Positions 27,229 through 35,999 are shown, numbered from the stretch's first letter. The stretch is 64,000 nucleotides of DNA from Pseudomonadota bacterium (GCA_021818505.1 JAKADX010000009.1:1-64000), one strand, 5' to 3'. A program made the numbers and translations. Notes: generated from the letters alone by a model not told the origin.

Positions 27229-28331
27229 GGCGCGGCCAATAGCAGGTCGAGCGTGCGGGCGACCACCGCCGCCTCGTCATAGAGGTCCAGCGCTCGCGCC
27301 CGCCCGGCCGCCCCCATGCGCGTCCGCAGCGCCGCGTCCTGCGTGAGCCGTTGCAGCGCTGCGGCGAGGGGGGCGGCCTGCGCGGGCGGCACCAGCAGGC
27401 CGGTGGCGCCGTCCACCACCTGCTCGCGCGGGCCGCGAATGTCGGTCGCGACGACCGGGAGCGCGCACAGCATCGCCTCGATCACCGACATCGGCAGCCC
27501 CTCGAAATGGCTGGGAAGAACAAAAATGTCGGCGGCGGCAAGCAGGGCGGGCACGTCCTCCCGATAGCCGAGCCGGCGCAGCCGGGGCCCCAGGCCGCTC
27601 GCCGCGAAGCACGGTTCGAGGTCGGCGCCGTGATCGGAAGCGAGCCGCTCACCGACCACCCACAGCTCGGCCTCCACGTCGCGCATGGCGGCGAGCAGTT
27701 CCGGGTAGCCCTTGTGCCGCACCAGCCGCGACACCGCGATGACTGCGACGCGATCCTCCGGCACGCCGAGTTCGGTGCGGATGCGCGCGCGTCCCGCCGG
27801 GTCGGGGCGGAAGCGGGCGGGATCGCGGCCATTGCCGACCGCGTGCGGGTCGGGATGCAGATACAGCCGCCGCGCGTCGGCCGCCTCCTCGGTCGAGACA
27901 GTGAAGAACACATCGGTCAGGCGGCCGGCGAGGAATTCCATGGCCAGCGAGGCGGCGCGGCGTGGCCAGGGGGCAGGCTGATTGAACAGGAAACCGTGGC
28001 CGGTATAGGCGACGCGCTTCACGCCGGCGGCGCGGGCGGCGAGGCGGGCGAGGAAGCCGCTGATCGGCATGTGCGCGTGCACCAGATCCGGGCGCTCGGC
28101 GCGGAACAGCCGAAACAGCGCCAGGAAAGCGCGGAAGTGCGCGACCGGCGACAGGCTGCGGGCGAGCGGCAGGGCGACGATGCGGAATCCCTCCGCCCGC
28201 GCCACGTCGAGCAACGGCCCCTCGGCCGCGACCCCGACCACCTCATGCCCGCGCGCCCGCAGGCCGCGCATCAGCGGCAGCAGGAAGTGGCGCAGCGAGA
28301 AATCGACATTGGTGATCTCGATGACCTTCAT
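27225..28331 (-). CDS. GT4-family glycosyltransferase
   Basis: A 368-residue GT-B glycosyltransferase. The N-terminal half has [27 protein letters not shown] and [15 protein letters not shown]; the C-terminal half has [19 protein letters not shown], then the donor-site EX7E motif in [14 protein letters not shown] (about residues 268-281) and the closing GATGLLVPP. Donor and acceptor are unknown; polysaccharide or glycolipid synthesis is likely. Coupled to purH by a 4-bp overlap, a pairing with no evident metabolic logic. Divergent from the MFS gene across 47 bp. Confidence 0.92.
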   Translation of the reverse strand: MKVIEITNVDFSLRHFLLPLMRGLRARGHEVVGVAAEGPLLDVARAEGFRIVALPLARSLSPVAHFRAFLALFRLFRAERPDLVHAHMPISGFLARLAARAAGVKRVAYTGHGFLFNQPAPWPRRAASLAMEFLAGRLTDVFFTVSTEEAADARRLYLHPDPHAVGNGRDPARFRPDPAGRARIRTELGVPEDRVAVIAVSRLVRHKGYPELLAAMRDVEAELWVVGERLASDHGADLEPCFAASGLGPRLRRLGYREDVPALLAAADIFVLPSHFEGLPMSVIEAMLCALPVVATDIRGPREQVVDGATGLLVPPAQAAPLAAALQRLTQDAALRTRMGAAGRARALDLYDEAAVVARTLDLLLAAP

Positions 28332-28378
28332 GGCGCGGCGGCTTATCGTCCGCGCATCGGTTCTGCTAGGGTCGCGTC

Positions 28379-29596
28379 ATGTCCACCCGCCCGCAGATGC
28401 TGCTGATCAACGCCGCCCACGGGCTGACGCATTACAGCCTGCTGATCCTGCCGACCGCGGTCTTGAGCATGGCCGCCCCCGGCGGGGCGTTCGGGCCGGA
28501 CTATGGCCGCATCCTGGAACTCGCGACCGGGATGTTTGTCTGTTACGGCCTGTTCTCGCTGCCGCAGGGGTGGCTCGCGGCGCGCATCGGGCGGCGGGCG
28601 CTGATGGGGATCTTCTTCTTTGGCGCGGCAGCGGCGCTGGCGGCCTCGGGGCTGGCGCGCACGCCGGTCGTCCTGGCGGTCGCCCTGGCCGCGGCAGGGG
28701 CGTTCGTGGCGATCTACCATCCCGTCGGCACCGCGCTGCTGATCGAGGCGGCAGGCGACCGGCCGGGCAGGGCGATCGGGCTCAACGGGGTCTGCGGCAA
28801 TGTCGGCGTCGCCCTGGCCCCGGTCATCACGGCGTTCCTGGCGACCCAGGTGGGCTGGCGCGCGGGCTTCCTGATCCCGGCGGTGCTGCTGGGGCTGCTC
28901 GGCTTCGGCTGGCTGGCAGTACCGCAGTCCGACGCGGCGGCGCGGCGGGCGCAGGCGGCCTTCCCGCCGATCCCGCGCCATCTGGTGCGCCGCGCCGTCG
29001 TTGTGCTGCTGCTGATCGCGGTCGCCTCCGGCCTCGTGTTCAATGCCTTCACCGTCCTGATCCCCAAGCTGATGCAGGAGCGGCTGGCGGCCAGCCCATC
29101 GTTGCTGCCGCTGGCCGGTGCGGCGGCCACTGTCGCGACGCTATGCGGCGCGGCGACGCAATTCACCGTCGGACGCATGATCGACCGCATGACGCTCAAG
29201 CGCGTATTCCTGCCGATGGCGATGGTGCTGACGCCGAGCCTGCTGCTGCTGGCGGCGGCGCCCGGCTGGGCCGCGGTGCCGCTGGCCGGGGCAGTGGCGG
29301 CGACGGTGTTCGGGCAGGTGACGGTGAACGAGACCATGGCGGCGCGTTACATCTCGCCGGTGCTGCGGGTGCGGCTGTATTCGTGGCGGTTCTTCGTCAG
29401 CTTCCTCGGCGCCGCCGCAGCACCCCCACTGGTCGGGTTCCTGTTCCAGCGCACCGGCAGCCTCGCCGCCAGCCTGCTGGTGCTGGCCGGCGCCTCCCTG
29501 GTCACGCTCGGCTGCGCGCTGTTCTTCCCCGACCGGCCGGAGGAGCTGCGGCCGGAGTTGTGGCACGTCACCGGCGTCCCGGTTCCTGCCGAATAG
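28379..29596 (+). CDS. MFS transporter
   Basis: A 405-residue protein with twelve predicted hydrophobic segments and MFS loops: between helices 2 and 3 it carries GWLAARIGRRALMG, the form of motif A expected. The middle loop (about 180-205) is cytoplasmic and basic. Substrate cannot be deduced. LolA follows 56 bp later. The ATG at 28379 immediately follows the divergent promoter gap with the glycosyltransferase gene. Confidence 0.9.
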   Translation: MSTRPQMLLINAAHGLTHYSLLILPTAVLSMAAPGGAFGPDYGRILELATGMFVCYGLFSLPQGWLAARIGRRALMGIFFFGAAAALAASGLARTPVVLAVALAAAGAFVAIYHPVGTALLIEAAGDRPGRAIGLNGVCGNVGVALAPVITAFLATQVGWRAGFLIPAVLLGLLGFGWLAVPQSDAAARRAQAAFPPIPRHLVRRAVVVLLLIAVASGLVFNAFTVLIPKLMQERLAASPSLLPLAGAAATVATLCGAATQFTVGRMIDRMTLKRVFLPMAMVLTPSLLLLAAAPGWAAVPLAGAVAATVFGQVTVNETMAARYISPVLRVRLYSWRFFVSFLGAAAAPPLVGFLFQRTGSLAASLLVLAGASLVTLGCALFFPDRPEELRPELWHVTGVPVPAE

Positions 29597-29652
29597 GTCG
29601 CATGTCGGCCGCGGCGCTTTGCACGGCGGCGGCCGCGCGCCAGATAGGTGGA

Positions 29653-30288
29653 ATGCATCGCCGCACCCTGCTCCTGCTGCTCCCCGCCGCCACGCTGCTG
29701 GGCGCCGCTGCCCCCATCGCCACCCCACTGACCGCCGAGGATCGCGCCGATCTGGGCCGGATCGAGGCCTATCTGAACGGCATCCATACGCTGAAGGCGC
29801 ATTTCCTCCAGATCGCGCCGGACGGCAGTACCGCCGAGGGCACGGCCTGGATGCAGCGGCCAGGGCGGATGCGTTTCCAGTACGACCCGCCGGCGCCGCT
29901 GCTGCTGATCGCGGGCCATGGCGTGTTCGTCTATTACGATCGTGAACTGCGGCAGGTGACCAACATTCCGCTCGGCCAGACGCCGCTGGGCATCCTGCTC
30001 GGCGAGCATGTCGCGTTCTCGGGCGAGGTGACCGTGACCGGCATCGCGCGCCGGCCGGGACAAATCCAGGTGACCGTGGTGCGCACCGACAGCCCCGGCG
30101 ACGGCAGCCTGACGCTGGTGTTCAGCGACAGCCCGCTGGCGATGCGGCAATGGACGGTGACGGACGCACAGCGCCAGGAAACCCGCGTCACGCTTTACAA
30201 CATCGAACTGGGCGGTACGTTCGACCAGAATCTGTTCGTGTTCAATCCGAGCGACTATCCGGGGCTCGAGCGGCCGCTTCGGCACTGA
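29653..30288 (+). CDS. lolA: Outer-membrane lipoprotein carrier protein LolA
   Basis: A 211-residue periplasmic chaperone that carries lipoproteins from LolCDE to the outer membrane. The signal peptide is MHRRTLLLLLPAATLLGAAAP. The mature protein has LNGIHTLKAHFLQIAPDGS, GTAWMQRPGRMRFQYDPPAPLLLIA (the LolA beta-core signature) and GGTFDQNLFVFNPSDYPGLE. The open frame continues far upstream as an out-of-frame shadow of the MFS gene; the signal peptide fixes the start at 29653. In many alphaproteobacteria lolA sits beside ftsK; here ftsK is about 16 kb away. Confidence 0.93.
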   Translation: MHRRTLLLLLPAATLLGAAAPIATPLTAEDRADLGRIEAYLNGIHTLKAHFLQIAPDGSTAEGTAWMQRPGRMRFQYDPPAPLLLIAGHGVFVYYDRELRQVTNIPLGQTPLGILLGEHVAFSGEVTVTGIARRPGQIQVTVVRTDSPGDGSLTLVFSDSPLAMRQWTVTDAQRQETRVTLYNIELGGTFDQNLFVFNPSDYPGLERPLRH

Positions 30289-30365
30289 GACGGTCGGCGC
30301 TTGCCATGCTGCATTGCAAAAAGAGCTTCACCATTTTGCCATGATGGCGGAGAATGCTGTGCGCC

Positions 30366-31136
30366 ATGAAGCCGCTGGTCGGAATCTCCTGCTGTACGAA
30401 ATTGTTCGGCACTTACGGGATGCCGAATCACGCTGCTTCCGACACCTATGTGCGCGCGACCGACCTCGTGGTGCGCGCGGTGCCGGTGCTGCTGCCGGCG
30501 AACGGCGAGGCGGCGGACGTGGCGGCACTGCTGGCGCGGTTGGACGGCATCATCCTGACCGGCAGCCGCTCCAACGTGCAGCCGGCGCTCTATGGCGGCC
30601 CACCGCACCCGGACGGCACGCCGGAAGACGCCAGGCGTGACGCGCTGACGCTGCCGATGATCCGCGCCGCCATCGCCGCCGGCGTGCCGGTGCTGGCGAT
30701 CTGCCGCGGATTGCAGGAGTTGAACGTGGCGCTGGGCGGGTCGTTGCACCAGCGGCTGCAGGACCTGCCCGGACGGATCGACCATTCGACGCCGATCGTG
30801 CCGCTGGGGCGGATGCGCACAGCTAAGGCACACACGGTCGCCGTGGCGGCGGGAAGCTGGCTGCACCGCGTGGCCGGGGCGCGGGAGATCGCGGTGAACT
30901 CCCTGCACAACCAGGGCATCGAGCGCCTGGCACCGGGCCTGGTGGTCGAGGGCACGGCCCCCGACGGCACGATCGAGGCGGTGCGGGTGGCGCAAGCACC
31001 GAGCTTCGCGGTCGGGGTGCAGTGGCACCCGGAGTACGATTACGACAGCGACCCGGTATCACGCCGTATCTTCGAAGCGTTTGGCGAGGCCGTTGCGGCG
31101 CGCCGCGATCCGGCCGCGCGGGCCGCTGCGGATTAG
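30366..31136 (+). CDS. Class I glutamine amidotransferase, gamma-glutamyl-GABA hydrolase (PuuD) type
   Basis: A 256-residue hydrolase. The catalytic cysteine is in VPVLAICRGLQELNVALGG (nucleophile elbow, about residues 104-122), and the His/Glu dyad in VGVQWHPEYDYDSDPVSR near the C-terminus. IILTGSRSNVQPALYGG is the PuuD family oxyanion-region signature. Likely splits gamma-glutamyl amide bonds in polyamine or nitrogen catabolism; no puu genes surround it. Start is either the ATG at 30366 (MKPLVGISCC, favoured by homology) or one four codons earlier. Confidence 0.9.
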   Translation: MKPLVGISCCTKLFGTYGMPNHAASDTYVRATDLVVRAVPVLLPANGEAADVAALLARLDGIILTGSRSNVQPALYGGPPHPDGTPEDARRDALTLPMIRAAIAAGVPVLAICRGLQELNVALGGSLHQRLQDLPGRIDHSTPIVPLGRMRTAKAHTVAVAAGSWLHRVAGAREIAVNSLHNQGIERLAPGLVVEGTAPDGTIEAVRVAQAPSFAVGVQWHPEYDYDSDPVSRRIFEAFGEAVAARRDPAARAAAD

Positions 31137-31173
31137 CGTCGGGTCGGCCGCGCCCCGGATCCGGCCATCGCGG

Positions 31174-31203
31174 CTTGGGGCAACGAAACTTGGGGCAACG
31201 AAA
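31174..31203. repeat. Tandem 15-bp direct repeat
   Basis: CTTGGGGCAACGAAA occurs twice back to back (31174-31188, 31189-31203), abutting the hairpin at 31202-31232. It lies between the amidotransferase stop and the pqqA terminator. No function is evident. Confidence 0.85.
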
Positions 31204-31232
31204 ACGGCGACCACCCTCGGTGGTCGCCGTTT
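31202..31232 (-). terminator. Strong hairpin terminator for pqqA
   Basis: A perfect 14-bp inverted repeat, AAACGGCGACCACC / GGTGGTCGCCGTTT, with a 3-base loop. Read on the minus strand it ends in GCCGTTTTCGTT, a short U-tract, 25 bp downstream of the pqqA stop. On the plus strand it could also stop read-through from the amidotransferase gene. Its presence implies pqqA is transcribed alone. Confidence 0.75.
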
Positions 31233-31256
31233 GCCGTGATGCTGATACTGCGCGGC

Positions 31257-31337
31257 TTACTTCGCGCGGGCGCAGGCGTAGCAGTTGATCTCGCCGCCGA
31301 GCGCGATTTCGACAACCTTCGGGCTTTTCCAGGCCAT
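31257..31337 (-). CDS. pqqA: Coenzyme PQQ precursor peptide PqqA (26 residues)
   Basis: Encodes a 26-residue peptide starting MAWKSPKVVEIALGGEI and ending CYACARAK. The decisive feature is the E-x-x-x-Y motif (Glu16, Tyr20), whose two side chains PqqE crosslinks to make pyrroloquinoline quinone. The MAWxxPKVxEIxLGxEIN pattern matches what I recall of acetic-acid-bacterial PqqA. AGGGAG lies about nine bases before the ATG, and a hairpin terminator follows, so it is a stand-alone transcript. pqqB, C, D and E are not downstream or anywhere else in the window. Divergent from the likely PQQ-dependent dehydrogenase at 31609. A longer open frame upstream of the ATG has no similarity. Confidence 0.85.
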   Translation of the reverse strand: MAWKSPKVVEIALGGEINCYACARAK

Positions 31338-31371
31338 GACGACGTCTCCCTGTTCGAGTGGATGGCCGTAA

Positions 31372-31400
31372 GAACTAGGGGTGGCCCGTGCCGGCGTCAA
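31372..31400 (-). promoter_or_regulatory. Candidate pqqA promoter
   Basis: On the minus strand, TTGACG (31400-31395) is followed after 17 bases by TAGTTC (31377-31372). The -35 match is good and the -10 weak. It would give a leader of about 30 bases before pqqA. Position supports it more than sequence does. Confidence 0.3.
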
Positions 31401-31590
31401 GGCTGGAATGTGCAGTGGGCGGGAGCCCGGCCGCGTCACGGCGGCCCGGCCGGGACGGCCGCACGGTCGCACCAAGCTCCCAGGACTGCCTCCCTGTTTT
31501 ACTAAATCGAAGTTCAATTTCTAACTAGCAAACGCGACTAATCGTGCTGCGGGACGTTCGGGCGTGTTCGTGAAGACAAAACCGTGCAGC

Positions 31591-31606
31591 GGAGGGAGGA
31601 GGGAGG
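31591..31606 (+). promoter_or_regulatory. Extended purine-rich ribosome-binding site
   Basis: GGAGGGAGGAGGGAGG, four GGAG/GGAGG-like cores in a row, ends two bases before the ATG of the sorbosone dehydrogenase-like gene. It decides the start at 31609 over an in-frame GTG/ATG 15 codons upstream and suggests strong translation initiation. Confidence 0.7.
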
Positions 31607-31608
31607 TC

Positions 31609-32877
31609 ATGAAACAGCTACTGCTCGGGGCCGTTGCGGCCGTCTGGATCGGTGCCATGTGGTCGTCACCAGTGCAGGCCCAGAACCTCAATCAGGCTGA
31701 TACGCTGAAGAAGCTGGGGGACATGCATTCCGCTGGCACCCCGCTCGACATGGAGACGGTGTCGCAGGATGGGGCGAAGGCGGAGCAGCTGCGCGCCAAC
31801 CTCAAGGCGATCCGGCTGCCGCACGGCTTCAGGATCGATCTGTATGCGATCGTGCCGGATGCACGCCACATGGCGGTGGCGAACAATGCCCCGGTCGTGT
31901 TCGTCGGCACCCGCAAGCAGAAGGTGTGGTCGGTCAGCGACCGCAGTCACGGGCGCGTCGCCGACGAAGTGAAGATCTTCGCGCCGGGAATCAAGTTCAA
32001 GATTCCCAACGGCGTCTGCATGAGCAAGGATGGCTTCCTGTATGTCGTCGAACAGAATCGGGTCATGATGTTCCCGGCCGCTGAGTTCTTCTATGAATCC
32101 CCGGATGTCGCGGTGACCGTGGTGGCCGAGGAACTGATCCCGAAAGCCGAGGAAAGCTACAACCACACCGCGCGCGTCTGCCGCATCGGGGCGGACAACA
32201 AGCTCTATATCAGCCTCGGGCAGCCGTACAACGTGCCGCCCAAGGAGAAGCTGGCGCTGTATGACAAGTGGGGGATCGGCGGCATCGTCCGCATGGACCG
32301 CGACGGCTCCAACCGCGAGGTGTTTGCTCACGGCGTGCGCAATTCCGTCGGCATGGACTTCAACCCGAAGACCGGCGATCTGTGGTTCACGGACAACCAG
32401 GTTGACGGCATGGGCGACGACCAGCCGCCGGGCGAACTGAACCGTGCGCCGAAGGCGGGCTTGAACTTCGGCTTCCCGTGGTACGGCGGAGGTCACACCC
32501 GCACCGTGGATTACAAGGACGACACCCCGCCCGCCGACGTGGTGTTCCCCGAGGTGGAGATGGTGGCGCACGCCGCCGACCTCGGCATGATCTTCTACAC
32601 CGGCAGGATGTTCCCTGAGAAATATCGCGGCGCCATCTTCAGCGCGCAGCATGGCTCCTGGAACCGCACCGTGCCGGTGGGCGCGCGTGTGATGGTGACC
32701 TACCTCAAGCAGGACGGCACCGTCGATCACACCGAGCCGTTCGCCGAAGGCTGGCTGAACGACGAAACCGGCGAGTACAGCGGCCGGCCGGTGGATGTGG
32801 CGATGCTGAAAGACGGCAGCCTGCTGGTCAGCGACGACTACTCCGGCGCCATCTACCGCATCAGCTACCACAAGTGA
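31609..32877 (+). CDS. PQQ-dependent sugar (sorbosone) dehydrogenase family protein, periplasmic
   Basis: A 422-residue protein with a signal peptide (MKQLLLGAVAAVWIGAMWSS, cleavage near VQAQ). The mature part is a beta-propeller of the soluble glucose/L-sorbosone dehydrogenase family: GFRIDLYAIVPDARHMAVANN, FKIPNGVCMSKDGFLYV, SYNHTARVCRIGADNKLYISLGQPYN, EVFAHGVRNSVGMDFNPKTGDLWFTDNQVDGMGDD and FSAQHGSWNRT. The histidine, Arg-Asn and Asp residues in these blades are where the family binds PQQ and calcium. It would oxidise a sugar or aldehyde and pass electrons to the cytochrome c encoded next (GTGA overlap). The adjacent divergent pqqA supports a PQQ cofactor. Confidence 0.88.
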   Translation: MKQLLLGAVAAVWIGAMWSSPVQAQNLNQADTLKKLGDMHSAGTPLDMETVSQDGAKAEQLRANLKAIRLPHGFRIDLYAIVPDARHMAVANNAPVVFVGTRKQKVWSVSDRSHGRVADEVKIFAPGIKFKIPNGVCMSKDGFLYVVEQNRVMMFPAAEFFYESPDVAVTVVAEELIPKAEESYNHTARVCRIGADNKLYISLGQPYNVPPKEKLALYDKWGIGGIVRMDRDGSNREVFAHGVRNSVGMDFNPKTGDLWFTDNQVDGMGDDQPPGELNRAPKAGLNFGFPWYGGGHTRTVDYKDDTPPADVVFPEVEMVAHAADLGMIFYTGRMFPEKYRGAIFSAQHGSWNRTVPVGARVMVTYLKQDGTVDHTEPFAEGWLNDETGEYSGRPVDVAMLKDGSLLVSDDYSGAIYRISYHK

Positions 32878-33233
32878 GGCAGGGCGTCCTTGCGGCGGGT
32901 GCGGCAGTCGCCGCATTCGCCGCGACGGGTGGGATAATGCCGGCGGCGGCGCAGGACGCCGCCGCCGGCGACCCGATGCGCGGACGCCAGATCGCCCGCG
33001 TCTGCGCCGCCTGCCACGGCATCAATGGCATCGCGAAGAACCCCGACGCGGCCAACCTGGCCGGCCAGGACGGCGGCTATCTGGTGCGGCAACTGGTCGC
33101 CTTCCGCAGCGGCGATCGCAAGAACGACACGATGTCGCTGATCGCCGCCGGCATGACCGACAGCCAGATCGAAGACGTGTCGGCCTATTTCGCCGCGATC
33201 AAGATCCAGGTCACGTCGGTGCCCGGCCAGTAG
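32874..33233 (+). CDS. Periplasmic monoheme cytochrome c
   Basis: A 119-residue class I cytochrome c with a GTG start overlapping the dehydrogenase stop (GTGA). A signal peptide of about 26 residues ends AAAQDA. The haem site is VCAACHG (about residues 43-49), and the sixth ligand is probably the Met in IAAGMTDSQIEDVSAYFA. The overlap and matching compartment make it the probable electron acceptor of the sugar dehydrogenase. Confidence 0.92.
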   Translation: MRQGVLAAGAAVAAFAATGGIMPAAAQDAAAGDPMRGRQIARVCAACHGINGIAKNPDAANLAGQDGGYLVRQLVAFRSGDRKNDTMSLIAAGMTDSQIEDVSAYFAAIKIQVTSVPGQ

Positions 33234-33246
33234 GCACCGGCGCGCG

Positions 33247-33420
33247 TCAGACCCCGCCGCCCACCGATGCGAACATCTCACCGACATCGCCACGCAGCGC
33301 GGCAAGCGCGGCGACGATGATCACGACGATGCCGAGGCCGAGCGCGGCGTACTCCATCGCCGAGACACCGGCGCGATCATGGAGGACCGATGCGATTCCG
33401 CGCCAGGCTGACCGGAGCAT
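33247..33420 (-). CDS. Flp/Fap-type IVb pilin
   Basis: A 57-residue prepilin. After a basic leader (MLRSAWRGIASVLHDRAGVS) comes AMEYAALGLGIVVIIVAALAAL, the Flp signature, with conserved Glu and Tyr at the start of the hydrophobic helix. Processing is expected around the A/G-V-S-A-M-E region. Flp pilins build tight-adherence pili, but no tad/cpa assembly or prepilin peptidase gene is in the window, so this is an isolated copy. It converges on the cytochrome gene (13 bp apart). Confidence 0.88.
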   Translation of the reverse strand: MLRSAWRGIASVLHDRAGVSAMEYAALGLGIVVIIVAALAALRGDVGEMFASVGGGV

Positions 33421-33535
33421 CGATTTCCTCTCTCCTTGATCCCATGCGGGCAGGCCGGTCCGAACGGCTCTCTCGCACCCCAAGGTTAAGGATTGCTGAC
33501 TGGCTGCGTAGGCCGAGGCAGACGGCCGGGACCGA

Positions 33536-34213
33536 CTATTCGACGTTGCCGTCCAGCGGGCCGCGAATCATCGAAAGGAACTCCCGCCGCGTCGTCGGGT
33601 CGTCGCGGAAGGCGCCGAGCATCCGGCTCGTCACCATCGCGACCCCCGGCTTGTGCACGCCGCGTGTCGTCATGCACTGGTGCGCCGCCTCGATCACCAC
33701 GGCGACACCGCGCGGCTGCAGCACGTCGTTGATCGTGTTGGCGATCTGCGCGGTCAGCTTCTCCTGGATCTGCAGCCGTCTTGCATAGGCCTCGATCACG
33801 CGCACCAGTTTGCTGATGCCGACAACGCGACGGTGCGGCAGATAGGCGACATGCGCGCGGCCGACGATCGGCACCATGTGGTGCTCGCAATAGCTCTCAA
33901 GCCGGATATCGCGCAGCAGCACGATCTCGTCATAGCCTTCGGTTTCGGCGAAGGTCCGTTCCAGCAATGCCACTGGGTCGACGGCATAGCCGGCAAAGAA
34001 CTCCTCGTAGGAGCGCACGACCCGCGCGGGCGTCTCGCGCAGCCCCTCGCGGTCGGGGTCCTCGCCCGCCCACCGCAGCAGCGTGCGCACCGCTGCCTCG
34101 GCCTCGGCGCGCGTCGGCCGCCGTTTGCTGCGCGCCGCCGGTATGTCGGCGGCGTCCCTGGCCGGAGAGGGGTCGATGTCCACTGCGGGGCTTCCTCGCT
34201 GTCGGTGCTGCAA
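33536..34213 (-). CDS. folE: GTP cyclohydrolase I
   Basis: A 225-residue enzyme that turns GTP into dihydroneopterin triphosphate for folate synthesis. Zinc ligands are in [20 protein letters not shown] (Cys, His) and [13 protein letters not shown] (Cys); the C-terminus [11 protein letters not shown] is typical. The first 30 or so residues are a poorly conserved extension, so the true start could lie slightly downstream. It lies 58 bp after apaG on the same strand. Confidence 0.95.
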   Translation of the reverse strand: MQHRQRGSPAVDIDPSPARDAADIPAARSKRRPTRAEAEAAVRTLLRWAGEDPDREGLRETPARVVRSYEEFFAGYAVDPVALLERTFAETEGYDEIVLLRDIRLESYCEHHMVPIVGRAHVAYLPHRRVVGISKLVRVIEAYARRLQIQEKLTAQIANTINDVLQPRGVAVVIEAAHQCMTTRGVHKPGVAMVTSRMLGAFRDDPTTRREFLSMIRGPLDGNVE

Positions 34214-34271
34214 TCGTTGCCGCGACCGCGATGTGGGGCCGCTGTCGCGGGGTGCAAGGCGGGCGCCCCCC

Positions 34272-34676
34272 TCAGTGAACCTTGCCCCCGCTGCCGGGGC
34301 TGTCGAGGCTGAAGGCGGGTATGGCCACGTCGAATGTCTCGCCGGAGTCGATGGCGACCATGTGATAGGTGCCGGTCATGAAGCCGGACGGCGTCTCCAG
34401 CGGCGTGCCGGAGGTGTATTCGAACGCCTCTCCTGGCTCCAGCACCGGCTGCTGGCCGACCACACCCTCCCCGTGCACGCGCTGGGTGCGTCCGCGCGCG
34501 TCGGTGATCAGCCAGGTGCGGCGCAGCAGCTGCACCGTCTCGCGGCTGAAGTTGTCGATGCGGATGCGATAGGCCCAGACATGGGTGCCCTCGGCCGGCC
34601 GCGACTGGTCGGCGAGGTAGAAGCTGCGCACGCTGACGCGGATGCCGCGGGTCGTGGCCGTATAGTCGTCCGTCAT
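34272..34676 (-). CDS. apaG: ApaG domain protein
   Basis: A 134-residue protein covering the whole ApaG fold (fibronectin-III-like beta sandwich). [47 protein letters not shown] and [26 protein letters not shown] are the diagnostic strands. ApaG is linked genetically to cobalt/magnesium homeostasis and Ap4A levels; the biochemical role is unsettled. It follows metZ by 48 bp, a common alphaproteobacterial pairing. Confidence 0.95.
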   Translation of the reverse strand: MTDDYTATTRGIRVSVRSFYLADQSRPAEGTHVWAYRIRIDNFSRETVQLLRRTWLITDARGRTQRVHGEGVVGQQPVLEPGEAFEYTSGTPLETPSGFMTGTYHMVAIDSGETFDVAIPAFSLDSPGSGGKVH

Positions 34677-34724
34677 GGACGCGCATTGGGCGACGTCAGC
34701 GTGGCGCTGTCCAGCGTCACGCGT

Positions 34725-35924
34725 TCACGCCGCGCGGCGCAGCGCCTGTGCCAGATCGTCGATCAGGTCGGCGGCATCCTCCAGCCCGACCGACAGCCGC
34801 AGCACGCCCTCGGAGATGCCGAGCCGCGCCCGTTCCTCCGCGCCGATGCGCATATGCGTGGTGGTGGCCGGATGCGTGATCAGCGACTTGGTGTCGCCGA
34901 GGTTGTTCGAGATATGGATCAGCCGGAGCGCGTTCATCGCCCGGAAGGACGCCGCCTTGCCGCCGGCGAGTTCGAAGCTGACCAGCGTGCCGCCGCCGGA
35001 CATCTGCGCCATCGCCAGCGCGTGCTGCGGATGATCGGCGCGCGCGGGATAGAGCACGCGCGCGATGCCTGGCTGCCCGGCAAGGAACTCGGCGATGCGC
35101 GCGGCGCTCGCGGAGGCCGCCTGCACACGCAGCGGCAGCGTCTCCAGCCCCTTGAGCAGCAGCCAGGCGTTGAACGGCGACAGCGCCGGGCCGGTGTTGC
35201 GGATGAACGGCTGCAAGGTGCTCTCGATCCACTGGCGCGTGCCGAGCACGGCGCCGCCGAGCACGCGGCCCTGGCCGTCGATGTGCTTGGTGCAGGAATA
35301 CACCACGACATCGGCACCAAGCCGCAACGGCTGTTGCAGCAGCGGGGTGGCGAACACGTTGTCTACCACCACGATCGCCCCGGCGTCGTGCGCCATGCGG
35401 CAGACCGCGGGCAGGTCGATGATCTCCAGCATCGGGTTCGACGGTGTTTCCAGCAGCACGAGCCGCGTGGGAACGCGCAGCGCCTCGCGCCACTGGCCGA
35501 GGTCGGTGCCGTCGACGAACACCGCGTCGATGCCGAAGCGCGGCAGCAGCGTCGAGACGATCCAGTGGCAGGAGCCGAACAGCGCGCGGGCCGCCACCAC
35601 GCGGTCGCCGGCGCGCAGGTGGCTGACCATCGCGGCGTGAACCGCGGCCATGCCGCTCGCCGTGGCGCGGCACGCCTCCGCCCCTTCCAGCAGCGCGAGG
35701 CGCTGTTCCAGCATGGCCACGGTCGGGTTGGCGAAGCGGGAATACTGGTAGTGCGCCGCGGTGCCGGCAAAGGTCGCCTCGGCCTGCTCGGCGCTGTCAT
35801 AGACGAAGCCGGAGGTGAGAAAGAGTGCCTCGGCGGTCTCGCCGAAGGCGCTGCGCTCCGTGCCGCCATGCACGAGCAGGGTGGCGGGCCGGTAGGGTGG
35901 CGTGGGCAGGGCGGAGTGGTTCAT
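34725..35924 (-). CDS. metZ: O-succinylhomoserine sulfhydrylase
   Basis: A 399-residue PLP enzyme of the Cys/Met-metabolism family that makes homocysteine from O-succinylhomoserine and sulfide. FVYDSAEQAEATFAG and HYQYSRFANPTVAMLEQRLALLEGAEA are the MetZ start; LFGSCHWIVSTLLPRFGI follows. The PLP lysine is in VVYSCTKHIDGQGRVLGG (about residue 205). The start at 35924 is preferred because GAGG lies nine bases upstream; an ATG three codons earlier has no spacing to it. A SAM-II riboswitch lies 75 bp upstream on the same strand and should repress translation when S-adenosylmethionine is plentiful. apaG and folE follow. Confidence 0.95.
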   Translation of the reverse strand: MNHSALPTPPYRPATLLVHGGTERSAFGETAEALFLTSGFVYDSAEQAEATFAGTAAHYQYSRFANPTVAMLEQRLALLEGAEACRATASGMAAVHAAMVSHLRAGDRVVAARALFGSCHWIVSTLLPRFGIDAVFVDGTDLGQWREALRVPTRLVLLETPSNPMLEIIDLPAVCRMAHDAGAIVVVDNVFATPLLQQPLRLGADVVVYSCTKHIDGQGRVLGGAVLGTRQWIESTLQPFIRNTGPALSPFNAWLLLKGLETLPLRVQAASASAARIAEFLAGQPGIARVLYPARADHPQHALAMAQMSGGGTLVSFELAGGKAASFRAMNALRLIHISNNLGDTKSLITHPATTTHMRIGAEERARLGISEGVLRLSVGLEDAADLIDDLAQALRRAA

Positions 35925-35999
35925 GCGCGGCATCCTCGACGGGCTGAACCGACCGTGGACGCCGGAACGGCGCGGCCACCGTTCGGCACCGCCGTCCCT

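Noticed and set aside
31257..31517. An 86-residue protein extending pqqA upstream
   Set aside because: Residues before MAWKSPK show no pattern, and the internal ATG has the ribosome-binding site and gives the usual PqqA length.
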